Below are positions 60,841 through 64,000 of a DNA stretch of 64,000 bases, one piece after another. The stretch's first letter is position 1; each line of letters starts with the position of its first letter. The DNA is from Xanthoparmelia taractica (lineage: Eukaryota > Ascomycota > Lecanoromycetes > Lecanorales > Parmeliaceae). Below the pieces are notes generated by a model, which saw nothing but the letters and a program-made list of their open reading frames with translations, made no database searches and had not been told where the DNA came from. The DNA is taken from the NCBI GenBank assembly GCA_033085395.1, contig JANQBS010000186.1, positions 1 through 64,000 of the forward strand, written 5' to 3'. The position numbers were made by a program, and so were the translations under genes.

Positions 60841-62958
60841 ATATCTCTTAGAAGTAATAACTTATATATAATCTTCTTAAATCTCGAAATAAAATTTATA
60901 TAACGCTTTAAAGCTTAAAGTTTAGTAAGATTAAAAAAATCTTAATTATAATTCGATATAATTAGAAGAGATATAAAAAGATACTTATAGCTCTTACGAT
61001 ATTATAAAAGCTCGTGCTTAATAACTTTAATATATTATAGATTTAATTCGCTTTAAGTCTTATTTAAAGGTCGAGTAAGCTTATTATAATTATATTTAAT
61101 TAATTAGCTTACACGAAGAGCTTATTAAAGTAATCTTAATTTATAATATATCGATAAGACTATCTCTCTAACTCTTCGATAATCTAATTAATATATCTTA
61201 TAAATATCTATCGCTTTAATTCGAGAGAAGTTAATATAAAATCTTTTATTTCTATATTGAAATCTAGAAAAAGACTATAATCTCGATCGTCTTAAGAATA
61301 ATTAAGAGATCTTATTTAAAAGTCTTTAGTTATTTTTATTAATCTTAATATTACTTAAAAGAACGAAGCGTAACGATACTTAAAAAACTTCACTTATTTG
61401 AGTTTTATTAGAATTATTCGACGATAGAGTGAATCTTCGATAATATAGATTTATTAAGAAGTATACGACTAGCTAAAATATTGATCTTTACGCTTCGATT
61501 TTCGATATTATAAGAACGAGATAATTCGGAGATTTCGACGCAATAGAAATATATAATACGCTCTTGAAGTCTCTAATATTCTTTAGAATAATATTTGATA
61601 TATAAGATCTAAAAGAATAAACCACGAAGATAAAAATCTTTCTTTATCTCGGCTTTCGAGAAGGGCTTCTAATACGATCGTTCTAAAGCTCGAAATATAT
61701 TAATACTAATATAACTAAAATCTTTTATTATAAGTATTAAACGAGTTCGACTTTAACTAGATAAATATATTTCGTGTTTATCTATAAGTCCTCGCTATAG
61801 AAGTGTAAAATAATAATATTAATAAGAGATAATATATATATATCTCTTAGCCTTTCTACACTTTCAAAGTCAATAAATAATATACGATTATTTCTTATCT
61901 AAAGTATAATAATTTTTAGTTATTAATTCGAAGTTTTAAGCGATTAAATATACTTAATAGATAATTAAAACGTGTATAAGCAATTAATTAAAGATTTCAA
62001 AGATTTTCAAAGCGTGAAATAGCTAGCTTTGATTATAACTATCTTAATAAATTATCGACGACTTCTTTCCCATCTCTCGAACCCTTTTAATTAATCTATT
62101 AAAAGCATTTATTTAGTTGATCTAAATACTCTCCTATATAGCGATTCGTACGAAAGTCTTAAAAGAGTTATGAAATACTATTTTTGCGTTAATACGAGTA
62201 CTTTATTTTTTAAATTATTTTAAGATTCTCGTTATCTTTCTTAAGACTATATTTAATTAAGAGCCTTATTTATTATATATCTTCGACGAATTCTCTTATT
62301 AATATTTACATCGAAGAATTAAGAATTAATCTTATAAGATTATAATAGTAGAGATATCACGATTAAGAAGAAATATCGACGCGGATTAGGTTAATGTAAC
62401 GCACTTATAGAACTTATTACTTTAGGGACTCTATCTAAAGAATTATTTAAGACTATTTAGCGATCGAATATTATTAATTATCGAGATAAAGTATTATTTT
62501 ATATCTTTCTACTTATTTATACTAATTTAGATAAAAGTTTTATAAAGTAGTCTTAAGACGATGATTCTTTAACTTATATAATCGATGCATTAACCGCAAT
62601 TATAATATCTTTTTAAATCGTTATAGTATTCTCTTCGAGAGATAAAGACTATCTATTGTTATTATCGGGCTTACGCGTAAATTAATACGCACTTATACGA
62701 CTATTTAAGATTATAGATAGAAATATATTAATAACGCTTAATATAAAAATCGAGATAATAAATAAAGTATTTAATATCGAGAAGTTAAACGATGAATTAT
62801 TAGAGATTTATATTTTTAAGTCGCTTTATTATAACGTTAAGAATAGACTCGATAAGATATTCTCTAATTCGAATATTAAGCTTAATTATAACTCTCTTAA
62901 ATCTATAATTAACGACTTAAAATTCTTGAATTATAATACGATAAAAATATTATATTAA
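60841..62958 (+). pseudogene. Largest relic ORF, about 700 codons, lightly damaged 3' half
   Basis: Phase 1 is continuous to TAA at 62956-62958. Blocks in order: LKKILIIIRY, IRRDIKRYL, NLEKDYNLDRLKNN, VLLELFDDRVNLR, YRFIKKYTTS, NIDLYASIFDIIRTR, FGDFDAIEIYNTLLK, KIKIFLYLGFREGLLIRSF, KYINTNITKIFYYKY, RDNIYISLSLSTLSKSINN, QLIKDFKDFQSVK, RRLLSHLSNPFN, SIYLVDLNTLLYSDSYESLK and RVMKYYFCVNTSTLFFKLF. From 62404 on only about five stops occur in 185 codons: ALIELITLGTLSKELFKTI, YRDKVLFYIFLLIYTNLD, DDDSLTYIIDALTAIII, YLLLLSGLRVN, IEKLNDELLEIYIFKSLYYN and VKNRLDKIFSNSNIKLNYN. Many CA/TG words survive. No catalytic motif recognised; function unknown. Confidence 0.62.
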
Positions 62959-64000
62959 TATTTATTCTTTTAGAGAGTAATTAGAATAGTTAAAAAGGGC
63001 TAGCCTGCGACTATTACTTGCTATACTTATCTTCTGCATAAAATATTCGAATCTCAGTCGATTACCTTAAAGTATAATACTTATAATTTAAATTAATCTC
63101 CGTATCTATAAAGAATCTCTCTTAATAATAATAATAAGAATTAATACAAAAGAGAGAGAGATTAAATATTTAAATACTTCTTTTATCTTAGATCGAAAAC
63201 GTGAAGAAAATCGTGGAAAATTTATTACTCGTATTATTTTATAAGAATATTAAGCCTTAGTCTTAAGCTCAAGATCGTAGATTTATAATTCTTAATCTAT
63301 TTTATTACTTATTCGTCGCCGCGATTAAAGTTCGAATAATCGATTAATCTATTAAGTTAACTAAAAATAAGTTTTTATACTTATTTTACGTTTATATAGT
63401 TTCTTAATCTTTATCGACTTATCTATCGAACTTAATAACGATTTAAAGAATTTAATTTAATTCGAGTAATCGAGATTATTCTTATAATTAACTTATATAT
63501 TTTCTTTAACTCTCGATAAATATCGCTCTTATCTCGTTAATAACGATTAATTTAATAAGTTATTAATTCGTATTCGATACCTCTACTAAGCCGACCCTCG
63601 CTTTAAGAATCTTATTAACGTTAATAAACTTATAACTTTAATTTATATAATTAATAAACGTTAATTAATAAGAGTAAATATAACGCTATTAAGGAAAAGT
63701 TAGTTAAGCTAAAATAATATATATATATAGCACGAGATTAAAATGCTTATTTATTTTTAGATCTTTTGTGAAGTACAATTCTTCTTTCTATCGATTTTAG
63801 AACTCTTTAATTCGAATTCGTTATATAAAGAAGCTTCTAATCTTAGATTTAAGCCCTTAATTAAGATACTATTATTCAAAAAAAAAGTATCATAATTATT
63901 AGCTTAATATTTATAGATGTGTTTATAGCAAAGAATCGAATATTAGATATGCGCGACTCTTATTCGCAATTAACGCTTAAACTCTTATAAGATAAATTAC
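62959..64000. other. 3' flank of the large relic and AT-rich spacer
   Basis: The first 120 bp keep normal words (AAAAAGGGCTAGCCTGCGAC, TTACTTGCTATAC, TTCTGCATA, TCTCAGTCGATTACC). Further on RIP composition resumes. A poly-A run interrupts 63879-63887. No other feature seen to the window end. Confidence 0.4.

Larger units (their letters stand above)
1..64000. other. RIP-mutated AT-rich fungal genomic block
   Basis: CA and TG are rare almost everywhere, TA is greatly over-represented and CG is kept. Simple AT drift would not spare CG in this way, but RIP, which turns CpA into TpA on either strand, does. In recoverable frames the internal stops are almost all TAA or TAG, and TGA is rare. Named genes show the expected one-way changes (Asp to Asn, His to Tyr, Gly to Ser, Trp to stop). 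Relics sit on both strands. RIP is known only from fungi, mainly Pezizomycotina, and acts on duplicated DNA, so most of this sequence must once have had a second copy. Confidence 0.93.

Noticed and set aside
1..64000. Mitochondrial, plasmid or AT-rich bacterial DNA
   Set aside because: No mitochondrial genes, tRNAs or bacterial operons; the CG-sparing loss of CA/TG and the fungal gene relics point to RIP'd nuclear DNA.
1..64000. CRISPR array or prophage
   Set aside because: No regularly spaced repeats with unique spacers and no phage genes; the only clean array is a 30-bp minisatellite without spacers.

Overview
The window looks like a block of filamentous ascomycete (Pezizomycotina) nuclear DNA that has been heavily damaged by repeat-induced point mutation (RIP). 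It is extremely AT-rich. CA and TG dinucleotides are almost missing, TA is in great excess, and CG, CT, TC, GA and AG survive. In the frames that still read like protein, nearly all internal stops are TAA or TAG, which is what C-to-T and G-to-A changes make of Gln and Trp codons. No intact gene of convincing length remains. The longest ATG/GTG/TTG open frames are mostly shadows of older frames.

When TAA/TAG are treated as former Gln/Trp codons, many long relic frames appear on both strands. Two can be named with confidence. The first, at about 3.06-5.51 kb (+), is a full-length relic of the fungal DUF3435 family, the tyrosine-recombinase-like family that includes Starship captains; its N-terminal, acidic, recombinase and C-terminal blocks come in the expected order, spread over three phases. 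The second, at about 16.7-17.9 kb (+), is a plant-type SAM-dependent O-methyltransferase of the secondary-metabolism kind. Its changed key residues (Asp to Asn, Gly to Ser or Asp, His to Tyr, Trp to stop) are exactly those RIP makes. The other relics keep a frame over 240-2100 bp but I could not assign them to a family.

Layout: 0-3 kb, two short unmutated islands and a Gln-rich relic; 3-5.5 kb, DUF3435; 6.9-7.2 kb, a small minus-strand ORF; 8-11.8 kb, a chain of plus-strand relics in shifting phases; 13-14.3 kb, a coiled-coil relic followed by a degenerate tandem repeat; 15.7-17.9 kb, an unknown relic and the O-methyltransferase; 18.8-20.2 kb, a long Lys/Glu-rich minus relic; 21.5-30.7 kb, six relics on alternating strands plus a tandem repeat; 33-45 kb, scattered relics; 48.6-49.1 kb, a direct duplication; 50.4-51.1 kb, a minus relic with few stops; 53.6-56.3 kb, a 30-bp minisatellite and two relics; 57-63 kb, four relics, the last about 2.1 kb long. 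Between them lie AT-rich stretches in which I could not support any feature.

One reading is that this is a dead large mobile element: a captain-like recombinase near one end, and non-transposon cargo such as the methyltransferase further in, all mutated after duplication. The alternative is an ordinary RIP'd repeat block holding unrelated dead copies. The window shows no element ends, so the choice is open. Phases given below are relative to position 1 of the window.
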